From assembly GCA_021832305.1 (NCBI GenBank), contig JAKBLB010000013.1:1-36548 (forward strand): a DNA stretch of 36,548 nucleotides, read 5' to 3'. Shown piece after piece: positions 10,601 through 17,991 of this stretch (position 1 is the first letter of the stretch; each line of letters begins with the position of its first letter). The stretch comes from Pseudomonadota bacterium. Lineage in GTDB: Bacteria > Pseudomonadota > Gammaproteobacteria > Burkholderiales > Ferrovaceae. A program made the translations under genes and the position numbers. The notes beneath the pieces are model-generated. The model ran no database searches. It had not been told where the DNA came from and saw nothing but the letters and a program-made list of their open reading frames with translations.

Positions 10601-11169
10601 ACCTCGGACAGTGGTTACAGGAAATCGCCCTGACTCCCATTGCTCCCGGCGGAGTCGCCCTGCAGGCGCTCCCCCAGACCTTCCAGGAAATGGAATTCTG
10701 GTTTCCGCTCCAGTCCACCCACACAGAACGGCTGGATGACTTCTGCCACACTCATTTCTGGCCCGGCCTGCCTCGCCCCCCCCTCACGGCACGGACATTG
10801 AAAGGATTGATGATGGGGTTTGCCGACCTGGTCTTCCTCCGGGAGGATCGTTTCTGGGTGTTGGACTATAAATCCAACGCGCTGGGGGAGAACGATGCCG
10901 CCTATACCCGCGCGACTCTGGAACAGGCCGTGGTCACTCACCGCTATGAGGTACAACTGGCGCTCTATCTGTTGGCCTTGCACCGCCTTCTGAAAGTGCG
11001 CCTGGGATCCTCCTACGTCCCCCACCGGCACCTGGGGGGCGGCATCGACCTCTTCCTGCGGGGCATCCAGGGACCGGAGCGCGGTAACCTGCTCCTCGAA
11101 TCCCCCCATCGGTGGATCGAAGCATTCGATGCATTGCTCGCCCCTGCGTCCACCGGAATTCCTTCATGA
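7645..11169 (+). CDS. recB: Exodeoxyribonuclease V beta subunit RecB (helicase-nuclease)
   Basis: RecB is the 3'-5' SF1 helicase and the only nuclease of RecBCD; it also loads RecA after Chi. The 1174 residues match the family (E. coli 1180). Visible motifs: Walker A ASAGTGKT at residues 20-27; Walker B IDEFQDTS near 400; motif III GDPKQSIYGFRDAD about 35 residues later; motif V TIHKSKGLEFP; motif VI LLYVALTRAQ. The C-terminal nuclease domain has GFADLVF with metal ligand Asp1061, and LDYKSN with Asp1074 and Lys1076, so the nuclease should be active. It is followed by the conserved QLALYLLALHR and the GGGIDLFLRG strand. The start ATG at 7645 lies inside the end of recC; the stop overlaps recD. 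Confidence 0.97.
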   Translation: MSEPLDPLTFPLWGSRLIEASAGTGKTWTLAALYVRLILGHGAANHAPPCAFLPEQILVMTFTRAATRELSERIRARLEEAAACFRDDGLPSDEFLRSLLDDYPDPQARRHAAWRLTLASQSMEGAAIHTLDAWCQQVLQDTTFTHGQWFPARITDNDDDLIPLALQDLWRQRLYPLSGLEFRVFLDDWKDFSQFSRRIQKDLPKNTLPQWSMESASANARLWKEKHHAMIDGLKTLRTLWRPRIETLCTWLDGQLPPTQPDTPFNQKTFRGETVRQWCARLLHWCEENGPADPSLTEDMWDKLTPAGLQAQVKKNCRIDPPALFEELDDFRMALQHLNEQRKHLHDLMVEGVALRLAQHKTQVLRQNFTDIQQRLDQALQGPQGEALVTDLRLRYPIALIDEFQDTSMRQLRMLDRIYDLNAHAPERGIFLIGDPKQSIYGFRDADIRSYLKARASVAPRHYLLTTNHRSVAPVVELINTLFGGAEQRVGPGAFRFREGDEAPLPFHPVQARGRGEQLLRGGHSHPALTVSWTAELDNRGQLFERMAEHCAEHLGGLLSSDAGFYTPQSTLQTPLHPADLAILVRDRHEAAAVKNALERRNIPSVYLSDRSQLLDSAEIPDVLLWLQSVAHPRNPRLLRAALGTATLGFSLTELEQWAKSETAFEELLDFWMELHHCWQRQGVLSMLQRLLHHFFLPARWLREKNGERRLTQVLHLAEFLQRASTRLEGPEALIQWLIHERQTPTSSPEELRLESDADRVRIITIHKSKGLEFPVVYLPFATCFKPQPDAEEKRLQEDIRLLYVALTRAQHALWIGVSPFKYKTGGPQFSASALGWLLGAAPGDPAERLLPLLQETWKSIPEAHFTEAGLPLATTPFTPPPAPALRPAPPPTGNFERAWAIHSFSSLTRSLAFGLPALPAARQNPSLAGASPRHRFPRGAWAGKFLHEQLAWAAERRFAFDTDPTLNLQLHQRCLRQGWETHAADLGQWLQEIALTPIAPGGVALQALPQTFQEMEFWFPLQSTHTERLDDFCHTHFWPGLPRPPLTARTLKGLMMGFADLVFLREDRFWVLDYKSNALGENDAAYTRATLEQAVVTHRYEVQLALYLLALHRLLKVRLGSSYVPHRHLGGGIDLFLRGIQGPERGNLLLESPHRWIEAFDALLAPASTGIPS

Positions 11170-13085
11170 CCCCCGCCACCCTTTCGGAACATCTCGAAAT
11201 CTGGTACCGCCAGGGGAAATTGCGCCTTCTCGACGTCTCCTTTGCCCGCTGGTGTGCCAGGCATGATCCCGCGCCCACACCCGAACTTCTGCTGGTCGCG
11301 GCTTTGGTTGCGTATCTGGAGGGACGGGGGCACAGTTGCCTGGATCTCGATTCCCTTCTTCCGAACACCCTGAATCTGGGTATGGAACTGGAAGCAGAAC
11401 TGGCTCAGGTACTGGCCGAGTTACCCTGCGCGCTCACTGCCTGGCAGAATACCCTGTACGGCAGCCCTTGTGTCAGCCCCCCCTCATCCCCCGTCGCCTC
11501 TCCACTGGTCCTGGCGGGAACCCGTCTATACTTGCGGCGCTATTGGCAGTACGAAACCGCCCTCAGCCGACAGATTCGCCAGCGGACCGACCCTGCCCTC
11601 TGGTCCCCCGACGCGCTGACCGACGCCCTTCCCTGGCTCCACGCCCTTTTTCCCGCCCATTCAGGGATCCATTGGCAACGGGTGGCCTGTGCCCTCGCCC
11701 TGCGCAGCCCCTTTACCCTCATCACCGGCGGGCCGGGCACCGGAAAAACCTATACCGCCGCCCGCTTGCTGACCGTTCTCCTGAGCCAGTCCGCTCGCCC
11801 GGAAGCGCTGCGCATCGCCCTGACGGCGCCGACCGGGAAGGCCGCCGCCCGCCTGACAGAATCGCTCCGGAACGCCCTGCGCGAATTGCCCGCGAACCTG
11901 CCTGCCGCCCTCGATATCTCGACCCTCATCGAACAGATGGGTCCGGCCCGCACCCTCCACTCCCTGCTGGGCCAGGACTGGACGACCCGCCAGTTCCGCC
12001 ACGATGCCGCGCATCCGCTCGACCTCGACCTCCTCATCGTGGATGAAGCCTCCATGGTGGACCTGAAAATGATGGTCGCGCTGTTTGATGCCCTCCCTCC
12101 CCGCAGTCGCATCGTGCTTCTGGGAGACCGGGACCAGTTGGCCAGTGTGGAAGCGGGCGCCGTTCTGGGGGATCTCTGCCTCCATGCCGAGTCGGGACAT
12201 TACCGTCCGGAGACGGCTTCTTTTCTCCGCGCCCTGGGCGAACCGCCCTTGCCAGAAAACCTGTGTGATCCCAAAGGTTCGGATCTGGCCCAATGCCGCG
12301 TCATGCTGCGTCACAGCCACCGCTTTGGTACCGCCATCGGCGCCTTGGCCATGGCAGTCAATGCCGGTGACGTCAAATCCGCCATTCGCCTGCTGAAGCA
12401 GGAAACGCACTCCTCCCTGGCCTGGAAGGAATGCGCGTCTCCTCAGGAAGTGGTCGAAATCGCCACCTGCCCCACCGATCTCTCCTATGAAAAGTTTTCT
12501 CGACTGCTTCAGGCCCGGCCCACCGCATCCGCCGATTTTGAGGCCTGGGCCCTTTTGCTGCTCCAGACTCTGGACCAGTTCCGCGTCCTCTGCGCCCTGC
12601 GCGAGGGCCCCTGGGGCGTCATCGAACTCAATCGTTCCATCGAACGGCAATTGTGGGCCATGGGCGGACTCCAGCCCCAGGGCGAATGGTACGAAGGACG
12701 CCCGGTCATCATCACGCGCAACGACGCCGACCTGTCCCTGGCCAACGGGGACATCGGTCTGACCTTACGCTCCCCCTACCCAGCGCAAGGCATGCGGGTC
12801 TATTTTCCGGATGCCGGACGAACTCTGCACGCACGCGCCCCCAGTCGGCTCAACCACGCAGAAACCGCTTTTGCCCTGACCGTCCACAAATCCCAGGGCT
12901 CAGAGTTCGAGCATACCTGCCTGGTGCTGCCCGCGCCCCATCCCATCGTCACCCGGGAACTGATCTACACCGGCATCACCCGTGCCCGCCAGCGCCTGAC
13001 CCTGCTGAGCGCAGACCCGACCACGCTGGAAGTCGGTCTGGCCCACCCCACCCAACGCACCAGCGGTCTGAGATTCGAGTCATGA
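11166..13085 (+). CDS. recD: Exodeoxyribonuclease V alpha subunit RecD (5'-3' helicase)
   Basis: RecD is the fast 5'-3' SF1B motor of RecBCD. The start is ATG 11166, which overlaps the recB stop as ATGA; an in-frame ATG at 11112 lies within recB and gives a tail not found in the family. The 639 residues are slightly longer than E. coli RecD (608). Motifs in order: Walker A GGPGTGKT at about residues 188-195, motif Ia LTAPTGKAAARL, Walker B LIVDEASMVD, motif III LLGDRDQLASVEAG, motif V TVHKSQGSEF and motif VI YTGITRARQRL. All helicase motifs look intact, so this should be a full RecBCD enzyme rather than the RecD2 type. ispB follows after 111 bases. Confidence 0.96.
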   Translation: MTPATLSEHLEIWYRQGKLRLLDVSFARWCARHDPAPTPELLLVAALVAYLEGRGHSCLDLDSLLPNTLNLGMELEAELAQVLAELPCALTAWQNTLYGSPCVSPPSSPVASPLVLAGTRLYLRRYWQYETALSRQIRQRTDPALWSPDALTDALPWLHALFPAHSGIHWQRVACALALRSPFTLITGGPGTGKTYTAARLLTVLLSQSARPEALRIALTAPTGKAAARLTESLRNALRELPANLPAALDISTLIEQMGPARTLHSLLGQDWTTRQFRHDAAHPLDLDLLIVDEASMVDLKMMVALFDALPPRSRIVLLGDRDQLASVEAGAVLGDLCLHAESGHYRPETASFLRALGEPPLPENLCDPKGSDLAQCRVMLRHSHRFGTAIGALAMAVNAGDVKSAIRLLKQETHSSLAWKECASPQEVVEIATCPTDLSYEKFSRLLQARPTASADFEAWALLLLQTLDQFRVLCALREGPWGVIELNRSIERQLWAMGGLQPQGEWYEGRPVIITRNDADLSLANGDIGLTLRSPYPAQGMRVYFPDAGRTLHARAPSRLNHAETAFALTVHKSQGSEFEHTCLVLPAPHPIVTRELIYTGITRARQRLTLLSADPTTLEVGLAHPTQRTSGLRFES

Positions 13086-13117
13086 GGTTCCGTGAAGCCA
13101 TGCGGGGCCTTCAATCC

Positions 13118-13153
13118 TTTGGTAAACTATGGGTTGCCCCCATCTTCACCAAA
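13118..13153 (+). other. Nested inverted repeat in the recD-ispB intergenic region
   Basis: TTTGGT (13118-13123) pairs with ACCAAA (13148-13153), and inside them ATGGG (13129-13133) pairs with CCCAT (13139-13143). No T tract follows, so it is not a standard terminator. It sits 44 bases before the ispB start and could be an operator or an mRNA structure. Confidence 0.45.
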
Positions 13154-13196
13154 CCCATTGGCTTTGAGAGTGTCGTCCTGTGCATGAGAACGTGCT

Positions 13197-14168
13197 GTGA
13201 GTTTTGAACCGATCCGCCTCCTGACGGCCGATGATCTGAAAGCGCTGGACGCGGTCATTCGCCATCACTTGCACTCTGATGTCGCGCTGGTCCGACAGAT
13301 TGCCGAATACCTCATCCACAGCGGAGGGAAACGCCTGCGTCCTCTCCTGCTGCTGCTCTGTGCCCGGGCCCTGGGCTATCAGGGCCATCATCACCACACG
13401 CTCGCTGCCGTTGTCGAATTCATCCATACGGCAACGCTGTTACACGATGATGTCGTCGACAAATCCGATCTGCGCCGCGGGCAAAAAACCGCCAATTCCC
13501 TGTTTGGTAACGAGGCCAGTGTGCTGGTGGGCGATTTCATCTACTCGCGCGCCTTCCAGATGATGGTTTCCGTCAATCAGATGAAGGTCATGGAGGTGCT
13601 GGCGGATGCCACCAACGTGATCGCTGAAGGTGAAGTGTTGCAACTGCTCAACTGCCACGATCCGGAAGTGGATGAATCCCGTTATTTGCAGGTGATCCGT
13701 TACAAAACCGCCAAGTTGTTCGAGTCCGCAACCCGTTTGGCGGGGATTCTGGCCGACGTCCCTTTGACCATCGAGGAACATCTGGCCACCTTCGGCGGAG
13801 AATTGGGAACCGCCTTTCAAATCATCGATGATGTACTGGATTATTCTGGTCAACTGGAGGATCTGGGCAAAAACCTGGGCGATGATCTGGCCGAAGGAAA
13901 AGCCACACTCCCGGTCATTCGAGCCCTCCAAACTGCCACCCCTGCCCAGGTCGATCTGCTGAGAAACGCCATCGAACAGGGGGGAGGAGAGTCCCTGGAA
14001 GCCGTTGCTCGTATCGTCCAGGGCAGTGGTGCGCTGGATTATGCCCGCCAGCGTGCCATGGAATTCAGCCGGTCGGCCCTGGTTCATCTGAATCAGGCAC
14101 TCCCCCCCTCACCCTACCGGGATGCCCTGGAACAACTCACCCTGCTGGCTGTCGAGCGCACTCAATGA
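13197..14168 (+). CDS. ispB: Octaprenyl diphosphate synthase (trans-long-chain polyprenyl synthase)
   Basis: Elongates farnesyl diphosphate with isopentenyl diphosphate units to the C40 tail of ubiquinone/menaquinone. The 323 residues match E. coli IspB in length and throughout the sequence. The first Asp-rich motif is LLHDDVVD (Asp84, Asp85, Asp88) and the second IIDDVLD (Asp211, Asp212, Asp215). GGKRLRP near residue 43 binds the substrate diphosphate. Chain length is inferred from IspB similarity; octaprenyl is the usual product in these bacteria. The only usable start in frame is GTG 13197, because a TGA lies four codons upstream; its Shine-Dalgarno is poor. In many proteobacteria ispB sits divergently next to rplU-rpmA; here it follows recD instead. 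A terminator follows at 14249. Confidence 0.95.
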   Translation: MSFEPIRLLTADDLKALDAVIRHHLHSDVALVRQIAEYLIHSGGKRLRPLLLLLCARALGYQGHHHHTLAAVVEFIHTATLLHDDVVDKSDLRRGQKTANSLFGNEASVLVGDFIYSRAFQMMVSVNQMKVMEVLADATNVIAEGEVLQLLNCHDPEVDESRYLQVIRYKTAKLFESATRLAGILADVPLTIEEHLATFGGELGTAFQIIDDVLDYSGQLEDLGKNLGDDLAEGKATLPVIRALQTATPAQVDLLRNAIEQGGGESLEAVARIVQGSGALDYARQRAMEFSRSALVHLNQALPPSPYRDALEQLTLLAVERTQ

Positions 14169-14185
14169 CTTAAGGCGCACTTAAG
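14169..14185 (+). promoter_or_regulatory. PmrA/BasR-type response-regulator box (CTTAAG-N5-CTTAAG)
   Basis: Two exact CTTAAG half-sites (14169-14174 and 14180-14185) are separated by GCGCA, an 11-base repeat period. This is the tandem arrangement bound by PmrA/BasR-type OmpR-family dimers. A possible -10 (TCTAAT, 14196-14201) follows at a fitting distance. A third CTTAAG lies at 14245-14250. The gene for an OmpR-family regulator of this group starts 145 bases downstream, so autoregulation is inferred. Confidence 0.65.
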
Positions 14186-14208
14186 GCAAATAGGGTCTAA
14201 TCACTCCT

Positions 14209-14221
14209 GAGTCTGAGACTC
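14209..14221. promoter_or_regulatory. Perfect 13-base palindrome at the predicted transcript start
   Basis: GAGTCT-G-AGACTC lies about where transcription from the TCTAAT element at 14196 would begin. It may be an operator for a second regulator, or chance. As RNA it would form only a tight, loop-poor hairpin. Confidence 0.35.
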
Positions 14222-14248
14222 CCCTGTGAATGGATTCGTTTCCCCTTA

Positions 14249-14275
14249 AGGTGGCCCTCCGGGCCACTTCTTTTT
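14249..14275 (+). terminator. Rho-independent terminator after ispB
   Basis: The stem GTGGCCC (14251-14257) and GGGCCAC (14261-14267) closes a 3-base loop TCC, can extend by two further pairs, and is followed by a T-rich run TTCTTTTT. It should end ispB transcription. It also lies between the PmrA-type box and the response-regulator gene, so it could act as an attenuator there. Confidence 0.85.
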
Positions 14276-14330
14276 ATCATGATCGAATCCGGCCGTTTCC
14301 TCTAGAATGTCACTTTCTTTGGGATGATTC

Positions 14331-14990
14331 ATGAGACTTTTACTGGTTGAAGACGATCCTTTGCTGGGTGATGGTTTGCGCGTAGGGCTGCGCCAGGCAG
14401 GCTATGCCGTGGATTGGGTGGAAGACGGCCAGACCGCCAAACTTTCCCTGCAATCCGAAAATTATGATCTCGCGGTACTCGATCTCGGTTTACCCAAAGT
14501 CCCCGGCCTGGAAGTATTGAAATGGTTACGCGCTCAAGCCATGACCCTCCCCGTTCTGGTTTTGACGGCACGGGATACCATCCCTGACCGGGTCGCCGGA
14601 CTGGATGCGGGGGCCGATGATTATCTGATCAAACCCTTTGACCTCGACGAACTGATCGCCCGTCTGCGCGCTCTGTCGCGCCGCGGCAGTGGGCTGGCCA
14701 CCCCCCTCCTCACACATAAGGAGATCAGTCTCGACCCGGCTGCCCATCAGGTATTCAAAAATGACACGCTGGTGGAACTGTCTGCACGGGAATTTTCCCT
14801 TTTACACCAACTCATGCTCAACATTGGCCGGGTTCAGACCCGCGATCAACTGGAAAGCCGCCTCTATGGCTGGGGCGAGGAAGTGGAAAGCAATTCTATC
14901 GAGGTTCATATTCACCACCTGCGCAAAAAATTGGGCAATACCTTGATCCGAACCCTGCGCGGCATCGGATATGTCATCGACAAACCCTGA
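14331..14990 (+). CDS. OmpR/PhoB-family response regulator, QseB/PmrA-like
   Basis: Cytosolic DNA-binding response regulator of 219 residues. The receiver domain (1-115) has the acidic pocket LLVEDD (Glu7, Asp8, Asp9), phospho-acceptor Asp51 in LAVLDLGLP, Thr79 in VLTA and Lys101 in LIKPFD. The linker leads to a winged-helix domain (about 125-217) with the REFSLL helix, the recognition-helix region SNSIEVHIHHLRKKL, and the wing IRTLRGIGYVI. The N-terminal RLLLVEDDPLLGDGL pattern is typical of the QseB/PmrA(BasR)/TctD branch. The start ATG 14331 is preceded by GGGAT. The histidine kinase follows 27 bases downstream. A PmrA-type box lies upstream at 14169, and a weaker candidate -10 (TAGAAT, 14303-14308) lies after the terminator. 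The exact orthologue (QseB or PmrA) is not decided. Confidence 0.93.
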   Translation: MRLLLVEDDPLLGDGLRVGLRQAGYAVDWVEDGQTAKLSLQSENYDLAVLDLGLPKVPGLEVLKWLRAQAMTLPVLVLTARDTIPDRVAGLDAGADDYLIKPFDLDELIARLRALSRRGSGLATPLLTHKEISLDPAAHQVFKNDTLVELSAREFSLLHQLMLNIGRVQTRDQLESRLYGWGEEVESNSIEVHIHHLRKKLGNTLIRTLRGIGYVIDKP

Positions 14991-15017
14991 TCCTCCCGAA
15001 CCCACGCAGCGTATCTC

Positions 15018-16448
15018 ATGAACTCCCTGCGCCGCCGTCTGCTCCTGTTATTGCTGGGTGCCATGTCCCTCGTCCTGATCGTCGTGGTGTTTTTTGACCA
15101 CCGCTCGGCACGCCAGGAACTGGACTCTCTCTTCGATGCCCAAATGGCGGAATCCGCCCATGTTCTGCTGGGCATCGCCCAACGCACCCTCACGGAACGC
15201 ATCGAGCATGGGGTCGAAGATGAATCCCCGGTGACCCATGAATACGAGCAGGCCATGGTCTACCAGGTCTGGAGCCATCAAACCCTGATTTTGCGGTCCG
15301 CCACTGCCCCTGCCACCCTGATGGGGGCTTCGACCCAGCCGGGTTATTCCACGATCACCATCAATACCCATCGTTGGCGTTTACTGGTCCTATCGGACTC
15401 TGCCCATGAACTCATGATCCAGATTGCCGAACCCATGCGCGGACGGGAACAACTGGCCCGCCAGATCGTCCTCAACATGTTGCTTCCCTCAGTAGCCATT
15501 GCCATTCCCCTGGTCCCTCTGATGATCTGGGTCATGGTCAATACCGGACTGCGCCCCTTGCGTCAGTTGCGACGCGAAGTGGTCCAGCGCTCCGCCGACC
15601 GTCTCGAGCCCCTGGACCTGCTTTCCATCCCCCTCGAAGTCAAACCGTTGGCCACGGCCCTCAACGACCTGTTCGGGCGATTGCGCCACTCCATCGAATC
15701 AGAACGCCGCTTCACTGCCGATGCCGCCCATGAATTACGCACGCCGCTGGCGGCTCTGCGCACCCAGGCTCAGGTCGCCCTTCGTTCCATCATGGAAGAG
15801 GACCGCCAGCACGCCCTGCACCAGGTCCAGCAAGGGATAGAACGGGCCACCCACCTGATCGAGCAACTCCTCACCCTGGCACGCATCGACCCGGAAGAAG
15901 CAGGGGTGCGTCATGATCTAATACTGATTCACCCGCTTGCGGCAGAGTCTCTGGCTTTTTTGGTGGGTCAAGCCGAGTTGAAAAAAATAAAACTCCTCCT
16001 CGAGGGCGAGACCGCTCTGCGCGTCCTGGGTCAAAGCGGCCATCTGAGCATCCTGCTGCGCAATCTGGTGGACAATGCCATCCGCTACAGCCCTCCGCAC
16101 AGCACGGTGGTTCTACGATTATCAGAAAATGCCGCACATGAAGTTCAACTGGAGGTCGCGGACGACGGGCCGGGAATCCCCGCCGAAGAAATGCAGCGGG
16201 TCATGGAGAGGTTCTATCGCCTGCCCGGCAGTGGCCAGCAGGGAAGCGGGCTGGGGTTATCCATCGTGCAGCGGATTGCAGAACACCACCGGGCTCGTCT
16301 GAGCTTGGCGGCAGCCTCGCCCCAAGGAGGGCTCCGGGTCACGGTGATTTTTCCATCCACCCCCCTCCTTCATTCTCCGTCCTCCCCCGTATCCCCGCCG
16401 AGTATGGCGGCGATGGTGGAACGGGAAAAACCACGATTGGCCAGATAA
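15018..16448 (+). CDS. Sensor histidine kinase, QseC/PmrB-like
   Basis: Inner-membrane sensor kinase of 476 residues, partner of the regulator just upstream. Transmembrane segment 1 spans about residues 8-26 and segment 2 about 152-175. The 125-residue periplasmic part between them resembles the N-terminal domain of the QseC/TctE group (LFDAQMAESAHVLLG, then VYQVWSHQTLILRS). A HAMP-like linker leads to the H-box DAAHELRTPLAALR with His238. The C-terminal ATPase has the N-box NLVDNAIRYSP, G1 DDGPGIP, the F-box ERFYRLPGS and G2 GSGLGLSI. No ExxE iron-binding motif of PmrB is visible in the periplasmic part, which favours QseC-like sensing; the ligand is unknown. The last 79 bases overlap recX antisense. 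Confidence 0.93.
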   Translation: MNSLRRRLLLLLLGAMSLVLIVVVFFDHRSARQELDSLFDAQMAESAHVLLGIAQRTLTERIEHGVEDESPVTHEYEQAMVYQVWSHQTLILRSATAPATLMGASTQPGYSTITINTHRWRLLVLSDSAHELMIQIAEPMRGREQLARQIVLNMLLPSVAIAIPLVPLMIWVMVNTGLRPLRQLRREVVQRSADRLEPLDLLSIPLEVKPLATALNDLFGRLRHSIESERRFTADAAHELRTPLAALRTQAQVALRSIMEEDRQHALHQVQQGIERATHLIEQLLTLARIDPEEAGVRHDLILIHPLAAESLAFLVGQAELKKIKLLLEGETALRVLGQSGHLSILLRNLVDNAIRYSPPHSTVVLRLSENAAHEVQLEVADDGPGIPAEEMQRVMERFYRLPGSGQQGSGLGLSIVQRIAEHHRARLSLAAASPQGGLRVTVIFPSTPLLHSPSSPVSPPSMAAMVEREKPRLAR

Positions 16449-16816
16449 CGCATCTGGCGGACCCGCTCTTCTCCCGCTAAGGGTAACTGGCTGAATTTCC
16501 GTGCCCATACTGCGCGGGCCCCCTGTAGTTCACGGGCGTAAGCTACCTCGAGCAAAGACGTAGCAATGGCCGCAGGAACCCCTTGTTGCTGAAAATCCTG
16601 GCGCAGACGCAGCACCCCATGGCGCTCTGCGTGTTTACGCAGCAGAGCCTCCGCCGCCCGCTGATCTGACAAATACCCCTGGTCCTCCAACTGGTCCAGC
16701 AACGCCTCCAGACCCACACACGCGGCGGCGTCCTGCTTCAGGCGCAGCGCCAGTCCGTACCGGGTATATTCGCGCCGCGCCAGGAGGCGCAGGGCTCGTT
16801 CGTACAACGTTGTCAC
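16370..16816 (-). CDS. recX: RecA regulator RecX
   Basis: Small cytosolic protein that caps or destabilises RecA filaments and inhibits RecA activity. The 148 residues show the tandem three-helix repeats of the family: [22 protein letters not shown] at the N-terminus, then [23 protein letters not shown] and a C-terminal helix with [16 protein letters not shown]. The start is GTG 16816, overlapping the recA stop as GTGA, so expression is coupled to recA and should be SOS-inducible through the recA promoter. The final 79 bases run antisense into the kinase gene, an unusually long convergent coding overlap. Confidence 0.93.
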   Translation of the reverse strand: MTTLYERALRLLARREYTRYGLALRLKQDAAACVGLEALLDQLEDQGYLSDQRAAEALLRKHAERHGVLRLRQDFQQQGVPAAIATSLLEVAYARELQGARAVWARKFSQLPLAGEERVRQMRYLANRGFSRSTIAAILGGDTGEDGE

Positions 16817-17832
16817 TCTTCCTCGGTTTTCCCCACGGGCATTTCCAACCCACTGGCAGAACGGATACGGTCCTCGATCTCCTGGGCCAGCGCAGGGTGC
16901 TCGCGCAGGTATACGCGCGTATTGTCCTTGCCTTGCCCGATCTTTTCGCCTTGATAGGCATACCAGGACCCGGATTTTTCGATCACCTTGGCCATGACCC
17001 CCAATTCGATGATTTCTCCCTCCCGTGAAATCCCTTCCCCATACAGGATATCGAAATCTGCCACTTTGAACGGAGGGGCCACCTTGTTCTTGACCACCTT
17101 GACCCGCGTCTCGCTGCCAATGATCTCATCCCCCCTCTTGATGGAGCCCACGCGCCGGATATCCAGTCGTACGGACGCATAAAACTTGAGCGCATTCCCC
17201 CCCGTGGTGGTTTCCGGATTGCCAAACATGACGCCGATCTTGAGACGGATCTGGTTGATGAAAACGACCATGGAATTGGACCGTTTGATATTGCCGGTCA
17301 ACTTGCGCAGGGCCTGGGACATGAGACGGGCATGCAGACCCACATGGGAATCGCCCATCTCGCCTTCAATTTCCGCACGAGGGGTCAAGGCTGCGACCGA
17401 ATCCACCACCACGATATCCACGGACCCGGAACGCACGAGCATATCTGCGATTTCGAGGGCCTGTTCGCCCGTATCCGGCTGGGAAATGAGCAGATCAGCC
17501 ACATTGACTCCCAACTTCTGGGCATAGACCGGATCCAGGGCATGCTCGGCATCGATAAATGCAGCCACCCCCCCTTTTTTCTGCATTTCGGCAATGACCT
17601 GCAAGGTCAGCGTGGTTTTACCCGAGGATTCGGGCCCGTAAATCTCCACGATCCGACCCCGTGGCAGGCCCCCGACTCCCAAGGCCATATCGAGCCCGAG
17701 CGAGCCGGTGGAAACCACTTCTATGTCATTTTCGACGCCCCCTGCCCCCAGACGCATCACAGCCCCTTTGCCGAACTGCTTTTCGATCTGGGATAACGCA
17801 GCGGCCAACGCTTTGCTCTTATGCTCTTCCAT
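16813..17832 (-). CDS. recA: Recombinase RecA
   Basis: ATP-dependent strand-exchange protein and LexA co-protease, the substrate loader target of the RecBCD complex encoded at 4254-13085. The 339 residues are normal length. Visible features: N-terminal oligomerisation helix ([17 protein letters not shown]), Walker A GPESSGKT at 66-73, the [11 protein letters not shown] segment, Walker [11 protein letters not shown], loop L1 [10 protein letters not shown], and loop L2 region [20 protein letters not shown]. The acidic C-terminal tail ends in KTEEE. The start ATG 17832 follows GAGGAAG. Its own sigma70-type promoter, overlapped by a LexA box, lies about 115 bases upstream. It lies downstream of pncC in a long co-directional run, but the promoter makes independent control clear. 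Confidence 0.99.
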   Translation of the reverse strand: MEEHKSKALAAALSQIEKQFGKGAVMRLGAGGVENDIEVVSTGSLGLDMALGVGGLPRGRIVEIYGPESSGKTTLTLQVIAEMQKKGGVAAFIDAEHALDPVYAQKLGVNVADLLISQPDTGEQALEIADMLVRSGSVDIVVVDSVAALTPRAEIEGEMGDSHVGLHARLMSQALRKLTGNIKRSNSMVVFINQIRLKIGVMFGNPETTTGGNALKFYASVRLDIRRVGSIKRGDEIIGSETRVKVVKNKVAPPFKVADFDILYGEGISREGEIIELGVMAKVIEKSGSWYAYQGEKIGQGKDNTRVYLREHPALAQEIEDRIRSASGLEMPVGKTEEE

Positions 17833-17944
17833 GCATCTTCCTCACTCTGTCATGATGTCCAAGCACTCACTCTAGGCGCATTCCCGGACGATATTCCGTG
17901 CAACAAACGGATTCTGTGACGTTCATTCAACACAGGGTCAAAGA

Positions 17945-17960
17945 CTGTAATTATATACAG
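17945..17960 (-). promoter_or_regulatory. LexA-binding SOS box of recA
   Basis: CTGTATATAATTACAG on the minus strand matches the CTGT-N8-ACAG gammaproteobacterial/betaproteobacterial consensus exactly, with an AT-rich centre. It overlaps the -10 hexamer of the recA promoter, the expected place for repression by LexA. Confidence 0.92.
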
Positions 17961-17977
17961 TTACCCCCGGTCGTCAA
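17950..17977 (-). promoter_or_regulatory. recA promoter (sigma70 type)
   Basis: On the minus strand TTGACG (17977-17972) and TATAAT (17955-17950) are separated by 16 bases. This is a near-consensus promoter whose -10 lies inside the LexA box. The untranslated leader to recA would be roughly 110 bases; I see no further conserved element in it. Confidence 0.85.
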
Positions 17978-17991
17978 GGGGTTTCCGCCGT

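Noticed and set aside
13523-13530. GCTGGTGG octamers (also 30998-31005) as Chi sites for the RecBCD encoded here
   Set aside because: Two hits can occur by chance in GC-rich coding DNA, and the Chi sequence of this organism is unknown.
17914-17935. A second CTGT...ACAG pair upstream of recA
   Set aside because: The spacer is 14 bases rather than 8, so it does not fit a LexA box.
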